In this document: positions 8,858 to 16,627 of the stretch, piece after piece
How positions within the stretch are numbered: the first letter of the stretch is position 1
Layout of the letters: each line of letters starts with the position of its first letter
NCBI GenBank assembly: GCA_030922375.1
Contig: JAVEPB010000140.1
Coordinates: 1-37,249, forward strand
Direction of reading: 5' to 3'
DNA from: a bacterium
GTDB lineage: Bacteria; UBA8248
Length of the DNA stretch: 37,249 bases
Notes under the pieces: generated by a model
The model's input: only the letters and a program-made list of their open reading frames with translations
What the model was told of the DNA's origin: nothing
Database searches by the model: none
Made by a program: the position numbers and the translations under genes

Positions 8858-9886
8858 ATGAAATTCGGATACGGGCTCGCCCCGGCGCATCACGGCGAAA
8901 TCCTCCAGGGGGCGTTTCGGGACGCCGATGGTGGGACGCGGCAGGGGCTGGTCTCGGTTCCTTGCGGTATCTTCTGGTCCGAGGCCTCCTTTCTTCCGGA
9001 GTCCTCGGGCGAAGTGACCGCCGATCCGCCGGGAAAGTGGAAGGCGCGGCGGGCCGCTGAAATCGCTCTCGGGCGGCTGGGTGTGAAAAACGAAGGCGAC
9101 CGCCTTGGTGGACGCTTTGGCGGGAGGCTAATCATCCGGAGTCAGATACCCGAGAGGCTGGGTCTCGGTTCATCGACGAGCGATGTCGCCGCCGCCGTCC
9201 GCGCGGTGGCGGACGCCCTCGGCGCGAGGTTCTCTCCGGACGAAACGGCGGCGATTGCCGTCGAGGCGGAGCTCGCCTCGGACCCGGTTTTTTTCGGGGA
9301 GCGGTTCGTTCATTTCGCCCAGCGCGAGGGCCGGGTTATCGGCGATCTTCCGTACCCGGTTCCGGGTTTCGAGATTATCGGGTTCGACGCCGACCCCTCG
9401 GGCGGCGGCGTCGATACGCTGAACCTGAAACGACCTTGTTATACTTCCTCTGAATTGGACGAGATCAAATATCTGCTGGACCGCCTGCGCCGGGGGTTGA
9501 GAGCCCGGGACATCCAAATTGTCGGGGAGGTATCGACCGAGAGCGCAAAGCTCAATCAGCGCCGCCTCCGGCTGAGGGGATTCGATTTGCTCGTAGAGAT
9601 GGCCCCTCGAATCGGGGCGGTTGGCCTTCAGATCGCCCACAGCGGGAGCGTTGCGGGTTTCCTGTTTCCGCCGGGCGGGACCGGGAATCCGAAAGTATGG
9701 GCCCGCCTCGAGGCGCTTCAGGAGGAGTTGGGGGTTTCCGGTTTTTGGCGGTTCCGGGTCGGAGGCCAAAAAAGACTGGGGGGCCGCTTGGGCGGAGCGT
9801 CCCGGCGGAACTCCTCCGCGCGGCTCGTTCCCCTACGGCAGTTCATTCCCCCTTGGGGTCAGTCCGCCGCCCTGTCGATGATATGA
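8858..9886 (+). CDS. pduX: GHMP kinase, PduX-like L-threonine kinase
   Basis: 342 aa GHMP-superfamily kinase. The N-terminus GYGLAPAHHGEILQG and the ATP-binding loop LGLGSSTSDVAA (101-112) follow the PduX pattern (P-x-x-x-GE-x-x-QG near the start; Ser-Ser-Thr-x-Asp-x-Ala-Ala in the loop). PduX phosphorylates L-threonine to O-phospho-L-threonine, the substrate of CobD-type decarboxylases. CobC of this locus would convert it to aminopropanol phosphate for the B12 linker. ATG 8858 has GAGGA at 8846-8850; GTG 8855 is an alternative. The 3' end overlaps the end of convergent cobB by 28 bp, and the last 40 or so residues are Gly/Arg-rich and unlike the family, so the true end may differ. Function is inferred from motif and context. 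Confidence 0.72.
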   Translation: MKFGYGLAPAHHGEILQGAFRDADGGTRQGLVSVPCGIFWSEASFLPESSGEVTADPPGKWKARRAAEIALGRLGVKNEGDRLGGRFGGRLIIRSQIPERLGLGSSTSDVAAAVRAVADALGARFSPDETAAIAVEAELASDPVFFGERFVHFAQREGRVIGDLPYPVPGFEIIGFDADPSGGGVDTLNLKRPCYTSSELDEIKYLLDRLRRGLRARDIQIVGEVSTESAKLNQRRLRLRGFDLLVEMAPRIGAVGLQIAHSGSVAGFLFPPGGTGNPKVWARLEALQEELGVSGFWRFRVGGQKRLGGRLGGASRRNSSARLVPLRQFIPPWGQSAALSMI

Positions 9887-11211
9887 ACGAATGAGCCCGC
9901 CACCGAGCCTTTGAGGTGGCCCACCGGGCCCAGCTTTTCACCCGTGGCGTCTTCAATCTCGAACAGCGGTTTTAGGGTTTCGGAGTATGGCTCCGCATGG
10001 ACGGCGGAGGCGTAGTGAAACTCATGGGCGTAAAACAACGCGCTCGCTGACTCGCCGAGGGCCGGGCCCTGGAGCACCGCCCGCCTGTAGCCGAGACGGC
10101 GCCTGGGCCGATCGATGGTGAAATCGACCGGCAGCAGCCCGGCCATCGGATGGGTCCGGCCGGAGGCGTCGGTGAGGTTCCGCCCGAGGATCATGTATCC
10201 GCCGCATTCCCCGTAAATCGGAATCCCGCTCTCGGCGGCGCGGTGAAGACCCACGAAAAAGTCGCTCCGCCGGCCAAGAGCCTCGGCGTGAAGCTCGGGG
10301 TAGCCGCCGGGAAGGTAGATGGCGTCCGCCGAGGGAGTGGGAGCCTCCCCGGCGAGGGGCGAGAAGAAAGACACCCGTGCGCCGCCCTCATTCCAGGCGG
10401 CGAGCAGGTGCGGGTAAACAAAGCTGAAGGCCAGGTCGCTGGCCACGGCGATGTGGCCGCCGGGGGGAATTAGCCCCCATCCCCTCGCTGAATGATTGTT
10501 CGGGGCGCTGGGCGCCTCGAAAAGGCCGGTGAACGCGGGCCAGTCCGTGCCGCCCTCGAACCAGTCCGCCGCCGATTCCATGAAGCGCTCGAGGTCTGCG
10601 TCTTCTCCCGCCTGCCGAAGGCCCAGATGACGCCGCTCCCGGACAATCGATGATTCCTCGGGGAGAACAGAAACGACCGGGCACCCCGCTTCCTCCACCG
10701 CCGCCCGGCACAGCTCTCCGTGCCTTGGACTGGCCACCCGGTTCAAGACGGCCCCCACGATGCGCACCTTCTCGTCGAACGTCCTGAAGCCGTGGGCGAT
10801 GGCTCCCGCCGAGGCGGCCTGGCCGGAGACATCGAGGACCAGCAGGACGGGCAGGCCGAATCGCCCGGCTACATCGGCGGTTGAGCCCGTCCCCGCGGCG
10901 GAGCCGTCGAAAAGGCCCATGACCCCTTCGATAAGCGTAAAATCGAATCCGCTGGAGAGTTTTCCGGCGATTCGGCCCAAGGTGTCCGCCGACATCGCAA
11001 AGCTGTCCAGGTTCATGCAGGGCGCGCCCGAGGCCGCCCGGTGGTAGGCCGGGTCGATGTAGTCGGGGCCGACTTTCCCTGAGGAAACGCGAAGACCCCG
11101 CCGGACCATCGCCCGGAGGGCGGCCAGCGTGATCGTGGTTTTTCCGGTGTTCGACGCGGCTCCGGCGACGATGAGTCCGCCGGCCTGAGCCGGGGAAGGG
11201 TTATCCACCAT
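9859..11211 (-). CDS. cobB: Cobyrinate / hydrogenobyrinate a,c-diamide synthase (CobB/CbiA)
   Basis: 450 aa glutamine-dependent amidotransferase that amidates the a and c carboxylates of the corrin ring using ATP. The N-terminal dethiobiotin-synthetase-like domain has the P-loop GAASNTGKTT and SSGKVGPDYIDP. The C-terminal class I glutaminase domain has LPGGYPELH, the nucleophile Cys in YGECGGYMILG, and the HEFHYA histidine region. It accepts cobyrinic acid if cobalt is inserted early (CbiA) and hydrogenobyrinic acid if late (CobB); the sequence alone does not decide. It starts 21 bp after the cobA stop on the same strand, with no strong ribosome site, which suggests translational coupling. 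Its 3' end overlaps the convergent threonine kinase gene. Confidence 0.95.
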   Translation of the reverse strand: MVDNPSPAQAGGLIVAGAASNTGKTTITLAALRAMVRRGLRVSSGKVGPDYIDPAYHRAASGAPCMNLDSFAMSADTLGRIAGKLSSGFDFTLIEGVMGLFDGSAAGTGSTADVAGRFGLPVLLVLDVSGQAASAGAIAHGFRTFDEKVRIVGAVLNRVASPRHGELCRAAVEEAGCPVVSVLPEESSIVRERRHLGLRQAGEDADLERFMESAADWFEGGTDWPAFTGLFEAPSAPNNHSARGWGLIPPGGHIAVASDLAFSFVYPHLLAAWNEGGARVSFFSPLAGEAPTPSADAIYLPGGYPELHAEALGRRSDFFVGLHRAAESGIPIYGECGGYMILGRNLTDASGRTHPMAGLLPVDFTIDRPRRRLGYRRAVLQGPALGESASALFYAHEFHYASAVHAEPYSETLKPLFEIEDATGEKLGPVGHLKGSVAGSFVHIIDRAAD

Positions 11212-11232
11212 TTCGAAAGGGGCGGCGGCCCA

Positions 11233-12033
11233 TCAAAGGGCGCTTTCGATGTGGGGTTTGAGCCAGTCGAGATGCTCGCGGAACGAAACAACGCTTCCGA
11301 TCACCACCAGCGCCGGAGGTTCGATTCCGGCCTCCGCCGCATCGGCGACACACCGGGAGAGGCGGGTTTCGAGGACGGTCTGCTCCGGCAAGGTCGCCCG
11401 GCTGATGAGGGCGACCGGCTCATTGCCGTCCCTTCCGGCGGAGAGGAGTTTTTCGGCGATGTTCGGCAAGTGTTTCAGGGCCATGTATATGACAATGACG
11501 GGAGAGCCCGCGGCGATCGCCCGCCAGTTGATGTTTTCGGGGACCTCCCCGCTCGCGCCGTGTCCGGTGAGGAAGGTGACGGCGGAATTGTGATCGCGGT
11601 GGGTGAGGGGGATTCCCGCATAGGCGAGGCCGCCGACCCCAGCCGTGATGCCGGGGATGATCCGGAACGGAATACCGGCCTCGGCGAGGCGCTTGGCTTC
11701 CTCTCCTCCCCGGCCAAAAACGAAAGGGTCCCCCCCCTTGAGGCGAAGGACGCGCTTTCCCTCCCGGGCGTATTCAATCAGGCTGAGGGTGATGTCGGGC
11801 TGCTTGGGGGAGGGTTTTCCGCCACGCTTTCCCGCGTACTTCATCGCGGCCTTGGGGTTCGCCATCTCCAGAATCGCGGGGCCGACCAGCGCGTCATAGA
11901 CCACCACGTCGGCGCGTTGAAGCGCATGGGCGCATAGCAGGGTGATCAGCCCGGGGTCGCCGGGGCCCGCGCCCGCGAGCCAAACGTGTCCGCCCGAAAA
12001 CTCGGGCATGGAATCGAAAGAAGTTTTTTCCAT
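11233..12033 (-). CDS. cobA: Uroporphyrinogen-III C-methyltransferase (SUMT)
   Basis: 266 aa class III tetrapyrrole methylase. It adds two SAM-derived methyl groups at C2 and C7 of uroporphyrinogen III to give precorrin-2, the entry to B12 and siroheme. Motifs: VWLAGAGPGDPGLITL at the start, YDALV, RLKGGDPFVFGRGGEE, and the GITAGVGGLAYAGIPLTHRD segment. It lacks the CysG dehydrogenase/chelatase domain, so precorrin-2 oxidation must be done elsewhere. ATG 12033 is preferred over the upstream ATG 12081. A consensus TATAAT lies at 12095-12090 on the minus strand, which would put the transcription start at about 12083, too close for 12081. First gene of a cobA-cobB pair, divergent from cbiD. Confidence 0.94.
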   Translation of the reverse strand: MEKTSFDSMPEFSGGHVWLAGAGPGDPGLITLLCAHALQRADVVVYDALVGPAILEMANPKAAMKYAGKRGGKPSPKQPDITLSLIEYAREGKRVLRLKGGDPFVFGRGGEEAKRLAEAGIPFRIIPGITAGVGGLAYAGIPLTHRDHNSAVTFLTGHGASGEVPENINWRAIAAGSPVIVIYMALKHLPNIAEKLLSAGRDGNEPVALISRATLPEQTVLETRLSRCVADAAEAGIEPPALVVIGSVVSFREHLDWLKPHIESAL

Positions 12034-12089
12034 GGCTGAGGTGATAAAGTAGAAGTCCTTAAAGAGAAAACGGACGGCCAAGGCGGAAA

Positions 12090-12117
12090 ATTATAGACTA
12101 TTTTTCCGGCGAAAACA
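12090..12117 (-). promoter_or_regulatory. Candidate sigma-70 promoter for cobA-cobB
   Basis: On the minus strand a perfect TATAAT occupies 12095-12090. A weak TGTTTT at 12117-12112 gives a 16 bp spacer. The expected start near 12083 leaves a leader of about 50 nt before cobA. I see no B12 riboswitch in this divergent cobA/cbiD gap. The -35 element is poor. Confidence 0.45.
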
Positions 12118-12132
12118 TCAGGATGAAACAGT

Positions 12133-13236
12133 ATGGCGCGTAAAAAGGCGGGGCCGCTGAGGCGCGGGTGGACAACGGGCGCCTGCGCGGCGGGCGCGGT
12201 GAAGGCGGCCTATACGGCGATCCTGACGGGTGAGTTTCCCGATCCGGTGACGATCACCCTGCCCCGGGGGGAGACGCCGAGCTTCCCGCTCGCAGTCGAG
12301 GCGCTAATCGGCGGCGGCGGCGCGCGCGCGGGCATCGTCAAGGACGCCGGAGACGATCCGGATGTGACGCACGGGGCGATGGTGATCGCCACCCTCGGGC
12401 GCCACGGGGGCCGGGGCGTTCTCTTCAGGGCGGGCGAGGGCGTTGGCACGGTGACCAAGCCCGGCCTTCCCGTCGAGGTGGGCGAGCCGGCCATCAATCC
12501 GGTTCCCCGCCGGATGATGACCGCTGAAATCGAGGCGTTGGCCCGGCGTCATGGAGACCCGGGAAATATCGAGATCGAAATATCCGTGCCCGGCGGGATG
12601 GAGATGGCCCTCAAAACCTGGAACCCGCGGCTGGGCATCGCCGGAGGTATTTCAATCCTGGGGACAACCGGTGTGGTCATCCCTTATTCCTGCTCGGCGT
12701 GGATTCATTCGATCCGTAGCGGGATCGACGTGGCCCGCGCCACCGGGCTCGAACATATCGCCGGGTGCACCGGTTCGACCTCGGAGCGGGCGGTCCAGGC
12801 GATGTACGGCCTCGGCGACGGAGCGATGATCGACATGGGGGATTTCGCGGGGGGGCTTCTGAAATATTTGAGGCGAAATCCGATCCCCAAACTCACCGTC
12901 GGCGGCGGGTTTGGAAAGCTGGCGAAGCTGGCGCGGGGGCATCTGGATCTGCACTCGGGGCGCTCCCAGGTGGATTTCGACTGGCTGGCGGGGGAGGCCG
13001 CCAGCGCGGGAGCTACGGAGGAGATTCGCCAAAAGGTGGCGGGAGCCAACACGGCGAACGGGGTTCTCGCGCTCGCGCTAGCGGAAAATATACCGCTGCC
13101 GGGCCGTGTCGCGGAACTCGGCAGGGAGTCGGCGCTGAAGGTGCTGGAAGGGGAGCCCATCTCGGTGGAGGTTTTGGTCTTCGACCGCGAGGGGGCCCTG
13201 GTGGGCAGGTCCGGTCCCGGAGGAGCTGTCCGGTGA
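12133..13236 (+). CDS. cbiD: Cobalt-precorrin-5B (C1)-methyltransferase CbiD
   Basis: 367 aa CbiD, the C1 methyltransferase of the early-cobalt (anaerobic) B12 pathway. It uses SAM and has a fold unrelated to the other corrin methylases. Signatures: LRRGWTTGACAAGAVKAA at the N-terminus, IVKDAGDDPDVTHGA, and the Gly-rich GGISILGTTGVVIPYS and HIAGCTGSTSERAVQ segments. Length is typical. Start ATG 12133 follows AGGA at 12120-12123. Its TGA overlaps the GTG of cobK (GTGA, 4 bp), so the two form a coupled pair transcribed away from cobA. CbiD is the strongest marker here that the ring contracts with cobalt already inserted, in place of the oxygen-dependent CobG/CobF steps. Confidence 0.95.
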   Translation: MARKKAGPLRRGWTTGACAAGAVKAAYTAILTGEFPDPVTITLPRGETPSFPLAVEALIGGGGARAGIVKDAGDDPDVTHGAMVIATLGRHGGRGVLFRAGEGVGTVTKPGLPVEVGEPAINPVPRRMMTAEIEALARRHGDPGNIEIEISVPGGMEMALKTWNPRLGIAGGISILGTTGVVIPYSCSAWIHSIRSGIDVARATGLEHIAGCTGSTSERAVQAMYGLGDGAMIDMGDFAGGLLKYLRRNPIPKLTVGGGFGKLAKLARGHLDLHSGRSQVDFDWLAGEAASAGATEEIRQKVAGANTANGVLALALAENIPLPGRVAELGRESALKVLEGEPISVEVLVFDREGALVGRSGPGGAVR

Positions 13237-13976
13237 GCGAATCGGTGAGAGCGGTTTTGATCCTCGGCGGGACGGGGGAGGCTTTCGACCTGGCCGGCAG
13301 GATCGATGCCCTGCCCGGCTGGCGGCCCGTCACGAGCATGGCGGGGCGGACGAGGAGCCCGAGAATCCCCGCCGGTGAGGTTGTTTTCGGCGGCTTCGGG
13401 GGAGTGGAGGGATTGGCCGAATTTTTAAAGGAGCGCGAAGTCTCGGCCGTGATCGATGCGACGCACCCTTTCGCCGAGCGGATTACGCGGAACGCCGCCG
13501 AGGGATGCCGGAAGGCGGGAATTCCGCTGCTCCGGCTGGAGCGGCCTGCCTGGCCGGTGAAGGCGGGCTGGCGATGCTTCCCGGACGCTGGCGCGGCCGC
13601 CCGGTTTTTTAGGGGCCGGGAGGAAAGGGTCTTCATCACCTCCGGACGAAAGGAGTTGGGTGCGTTCGCGGACTCCGGCGCCTCGTTCTTTCTCGTTCGC
13701 ACGGTCGATCCGATCCAGGACGGCCCGCCGCTTGAGAACTGCGAGCTCATCGCCGCGCGCGGCCCGTTTACGGTAGAAGGCGAGAAAAAAATATTTCGCG
13801 ATTACGGGATCACCTGGCTGGTCACCAAAAACAGCGGGGGAGAGGCGGGACTAAGTAAACTGATCGCCGCCGAGGAGGAGGGTGTCGGGGTCTGCATCAT
13901 CAACAGGCCGGCGCTGCCCGATTGTGAGCGGGTGGAGACCGCTCCGGAGGCGGCCCGGTGGCTGGAGCGGTTATGA
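13233..13976 (+). CDS. cobK: Precorrin-6A / cobalt-precorrin-6A reductase (CobK/CbiJ)
   Basis: 247 aa NADPH-dependent reductase of the corrin macrocycle. The N-terminus AVLILGGTGEAFDLA is the CobK/CbiJ signature, followed by VIDATHPFAERIT with the conserved His, VFITSGRKELGAF and a C-terminal TKNSGGEAGLSKL segment that is highly characteristic. Start is GTG 13233, overlapping the cbiD stop by 4 bp, with GGAGGAG at 13219-13225. The same frame is open far upstream inside cbiD, but that part is not homologous. Its 3' end overlaps the end of convergent cobM by 6 bp. With CbiD next door, the substrate is likelier cobalt-precorrin-6A. Confidence 0.93.
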   Translation: MSESVRAVLILGGTGEAFDLAGRIDALPGWRPVTSMAGRTRSPRIPAGEVVFGGFGGVEGLAEFLKEREVSAVIDATHPFAERITRNAAEGCRKAGIPLLRLERPAWPVKAGWRCFPDAGAAARFFRGREERVFITSGRKELGAFADSGASFFLVRTVDPIQDGPPLENCELIAARGPFTVEGEKKIFRDYGITWLVTKNSGGEAGLSKLIAAEEEGVGVCIINRPALPDCERVETAPEAARWLERL

Positions 13977-14738
13977 CGGCTTTTTCCCCGTCCTGAAAAT
14001 ATGGCGGTGGGCGGGATCGTAGAGTGCGCTGTCCCTGAACTCGGTGTCCGAGAAAACCTCCCCGACGAATATCAGGGCGGTCCGCGTGATTTTGGCTTTC
14101 CGGACCTTTTCGCGGATGGTGGAAAGCGTTCCGCGGATAATTTTTTGATCCGGCCAGGAGGCCCGGTAGACGACCACGGCGGGACAATCGGCCCCGTAGT
14201 GGGGGAGGAGCGCTTCTTCGATGTAGGCCAGGTTCCGGACAGAAAGGTGAATCGCCAGCGTCGCCTTCGATTCTCCCAGTTTTTCGAGCGATTCCCCCTC
14301 GGGCATGGAAGAGGACTCCATCGCCGTCCGGGTGGCGATGAGGGTCTGGGTGACTCCCGGGAGGGTGAGCTCGCGCCTGAGCTCCGCGGCGGCGGCCGAA
14401 TAGGCCGTCACGCCGGGCGTAACGTCGTATTCGATTCCCATCGTGTCCAGCCGGCGCATTTGCTCGGCGATGGCGCCGTACAGGGCGGGGTCCCCCGAGT
14501 GCACGCGGGCGACGTCGAGGTCCTTTTCGTGCGCCCCGGCGATTTCCGCCATGATCTCGCTCAAATCCATCGAGGAGGTGTCGATGACGGCCGCGCCCTC
14601 GGGGGCGAGTTCGGCCACCTCCCGGGGAACGAGCGAGCCGGCGTAGAGGCAGACCGGGCATTTTTCGATCAGACGAGCGCCCCTCAAGGTGAGCAGGTCG
14701 GGCGCGCCGGGGCCCGCGCCGATGAAGTGAACCTTCAC
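13971..14738 (-). CDS. cobM: Precorrin-4 / cobalt-precorrin-4 C11-methyltransferase (CobM/CbiF)
   Basis: 255 aa SAM-dependent tetrapyrrole methylase acting on C11. The family opening VHFIGAGPGAPDLLTLRGARLI is followed by YAGSLVP, typical of CobM/CbiF, then VHSGDPALYGAIAEQ and DVTPGVTAYSAAAAEL. It begins at GTG 14738, two bases after the cbiG-cbiH stop, with GGGAGGAA about 8 nt upstream. It is the last gene of the 12-gene riboswitch-controlled operon and ends inside the end of convergent cobK. No terminator hairpin is visible at the junction. Confidence 0.93.
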   Translation of the reverse strand: MKVHFIGAGPGAPDLLTLRGARLIEKCPVCLYAGSLVPREVAELAPEGAAVIDTSSMDLSEIMAEIAGAHEKDLDVARVHSGDPALYGAIAEQMRRLDTMGIEYDVTPGVTAYSAAAAELRRELTLPGVTQTLIATRTAMESSSMPEGESLEKLGESKATLAIHLSVRNLAYIEEALLPHYGADCPAVVVYRASWPDQKIIRGTLSTIREKVRKAKITRTALIFVGEVFSDTEFRDSALYDPAHRHIFRTGKKPS

Positions 14739-14740
14739 GG

Positions 14741-16627
14741 TCAGTTCCTCCCGCTTTCCTCTTCCCTGCCGCCATCATCCCCGGCACCATCCTTGAGGCC
14801 GAGGCCGAAAATGTTTTTTTGTGCGTACCCTCTTGGCGCGTACCCTCTCGGGGTGTAAACGCGGGGGGCGGAGTTTCCGTCCGGGCTGATCCGCGTTTCG
14901 GATGAGCCGACGAGCACCACCGAGAGCATGTCCACGCCCTCCGCGTTCAACTCCGAGAGTGCGGTGACCCGAATCTCCTCGCCCGGCCGGCCCAGATTCC
15001 GCGCAACGATGACCGGCGTCTCCGGTGGGCGGTGCGCCAGCAGGATTTCCCTCGCCCGCCCGAGCTGGGTTTTTCGCCGGGCGGAGACCGGGTTGTAGAA
15101 AGCGATGTTGAAGTCCCCCTCCGAGGCGGCGAGGATCCGCCGCTCGATGATCTCCCAGGGCGTCATCAGGTCGGAAAGAGAGATCGCGCAGAAGTCGTGG
15201 CCCATCGGTGCGCCCGCCCGCGCGGCGGCGGCCTGGAAGGCGGAGACGCCGGGAGAGACCTGAATATGCAGTCCGCGCCACTCGGGGTTGTCCTCCCGGT
15301 CGATCAACTCGTAAACCAGCGAGGCCATCGCGTAGATGCCGGGGTCGCCCGAGCAGAGAAGGCCCACGCGCCGCCCATTCGCGGCGAGGTCCAGAGCGGC
15401 CCGGACCCGTTTTTCCTCCTCCCCGAGCGCGTAAGGGTGGAGGTGTTTTCCCCGTGAAAGCGGCCCGGCCAGGTCGATGTAGAGTTGATACCCCACCAGA
15501 TCCGTCGATCGGGCGATCAGGTCCTCGGCCTCGGCGGTGCGCCACCCCGAATCGCCGGGACCCAGCCCGATGACAAAAAGCTCCCCGCGCGGCCGGCCCG
15601 GATGCGGCTCGAGCCAGGGGCCTTCTTCGCGAATCCCGAGGGCGCAGGTGGCGCGGCGGCTTTTTTGTTTTTCGAGGGCGAGCGCTTTTCCAGGCCCAAG
15701 CGCGGCGAGAACGGCGCCCTCGGCGACTCCGTGGCAGCCGGTTTCCGCGAAAACGACCTCGGAGGGGTTGGCGAGCCGCGGCGCCTCCTGATCGAGAGTG
15801 GCGGCGGAGAAAAAACGAAGCGGAGCGCCAAACTCCTCGGCCAGAAGGTGAAGGGCCGGTTCGTCGGCCTTGAGCGCGATGGAGACAATCAGTCCGGCCG
15901 CGCGTGGATCGAGGCCGAGGGAATCGAGAGAACGGTGGACGAGCCCGGAGACTTCATCCGGGGCGCAGCCCCTTTCGCAGCCGACACCGATGACCACCTT
16001 TCGGGGATAGTAGACGAGCGTTTCGGGTCCGCTTTCCGTTTTCCGGATTTCCTCTCGGATGGAAAGCGCGCCATCCGCGGAAACGGGAAGGGACGCCTCC
16101 CGAAGCCAGTCCGCACCGGACTCGATCCGGACTTTTTCTCCGGCCAAAAGGCGGGCGGTGAACGCCTTTGCCTTTTCGGGCTCGCCGAGGACGTAGCCCT
16201 CGGGAGGCTCGTCGAGGGCGGCTCCGAAGTGAACGTCCCCGGCGGTGGTGACCGCCGCCGCCCCGCCAAGAAGCCCGGCGATCTCCCGCGCCCGCCGGTT
16301 CGCGCCCCGGTGGCCGCCCAGAAGGGGGACGGCGAACCTTCCGTCCTCGGACACCGCCACGACGCCGGGCTCCGAGGTTTTCTCAGAAAGCGCCGGCGCG
16401 AGGGCGCGGATTAAAATGGCGGCGGCGCAGACGCCGACGATCTCCCGGCCGCTCCGGTGAAGGCGGTTCAGGTGGGCGGCGGCGTTATCGAAAAAAACAT
16501 CGGCGGCGGAGATCCGGCGCGAGAGGCCGTGAATTTCGGCCCCCGGAATGGACGCGCGCAGTTTTTCCGCCGTTTCGCGGGCGCTCTCCGCGAGGACGAA
16601 GATGGCCGGGCCGCTCAGATTTTCCAT
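14741..16627 (-). CDS. cbiGH: CbiG-CbiH fusion: cobalt-precorrin-5A hydrolase / precorrin-3B C17-methyltransferase
   Basis: 628 aa two-domain protein. Residues 1 to about 340 are CbiG. They show FFDNAAAHLNRLHRSGREIVG-like N-terminal features, VPLLGGHRGANRRARE, VVIGVGCERGC and VVFAETGCHGVAEGA. CbiG opens the delta-lactone and releases C20 as acetaldehyde. Residues from about 345 are CbiH/CobJ, a tetrapyrrole methylase that methylates C17 and contracts the ring (ELFVIGLGPGD, LCSGDPGIYAMASLV, VSPGVSAFQAAAARAGAP, NIAFYNPVSARR, PVIVARNLGRPGE). Joining the two enzymes of ring contraction on one chain suggests channelling of an unstable intermediate. The C-terminal TPRGY motif is duplicated by a 15 bp repeat and followed by about 20 acidic/Gly residues. 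It overlaps the cobI stop by 13 bp. Confidence 0.93.
   Translation of the reverse strand: MENLSGPAIFVLAESARETAEKLRASIPGAEIHGLSRRISAADVFFDNAAAHLNRLHRSGREIVGVCAAAILIRALAPALSEKTSEPGVVAVSEDGRFAVPLLGGHRGANRRAREIAGLLGGAAAVTTAGDVHFGAALDEPPEGYVLGEPEKAKAFTARLLAGEKVRIESGADWLREASLPVSADGALSIREEIRKTESGPETLVYYPRKVVIGVGCERGCAPDEVSGLVHRSLDSLGLDPRAAGLIVSIALKADEPALHLLAEEFGAPLRFFSAATLDQEAPRLANPSEVVFAETGCHGVAEGAVLAALGPGKALALEKQKSRRATCALGIREEGPWLEPHPGRPRGELFVIGLGPGDSGWRTAEAEDLIARSTDLVGYQLYIDLAGPLSRGKHLHPYALGEEEKRVRAALDLAANGRRVGLLCSGDPGIYAMASLVYELIDREDNPEWRGLHIQVSPGVSAFQAAAARAGAPMGHDFCAISLSDLMTPWEIIERRILAASEGDFNIAFYNPVSARRKTQLGRAREILLAHRPPETPVIVARNLGRPGEEIRVTALSELNAEGVDMLSVVLVGSSETRISPDGNSAPRVYTPRGYAPRGYAQKNIFGLGLKDGAGDDGGREEESGRN
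14823..14857. repeat. 15-bp tandem duplication in the 3' end of the cbiG-cbiH gene
   Basis: Two adjacent 15-bp units, 14823-14837 and 14838-14852, differ only at their last few bases, and a partial third copy runs to 14857. On the coding (minus) strand they spell YTPRGYAPRGYA. TPRGY is the conserved C-terminus of CbiH/CobJ proteins, so the repeat has duplicated the family's natural end in frame. Confidence 0.8.

Noticed and set aside
12034-12081. Longer cobA start at ATG 12081
   Set aside because: The predicted transcription start near 12083 leaves no room for a ribosome site, and the added residues are not family-like.
12765-13232. Upstream extension of cobK inside cbiD
   Set aside because: Alternative frame of cbiD without homology; GTG 13233 with GGAGGAG and a 4-bp overlap is the natural start.
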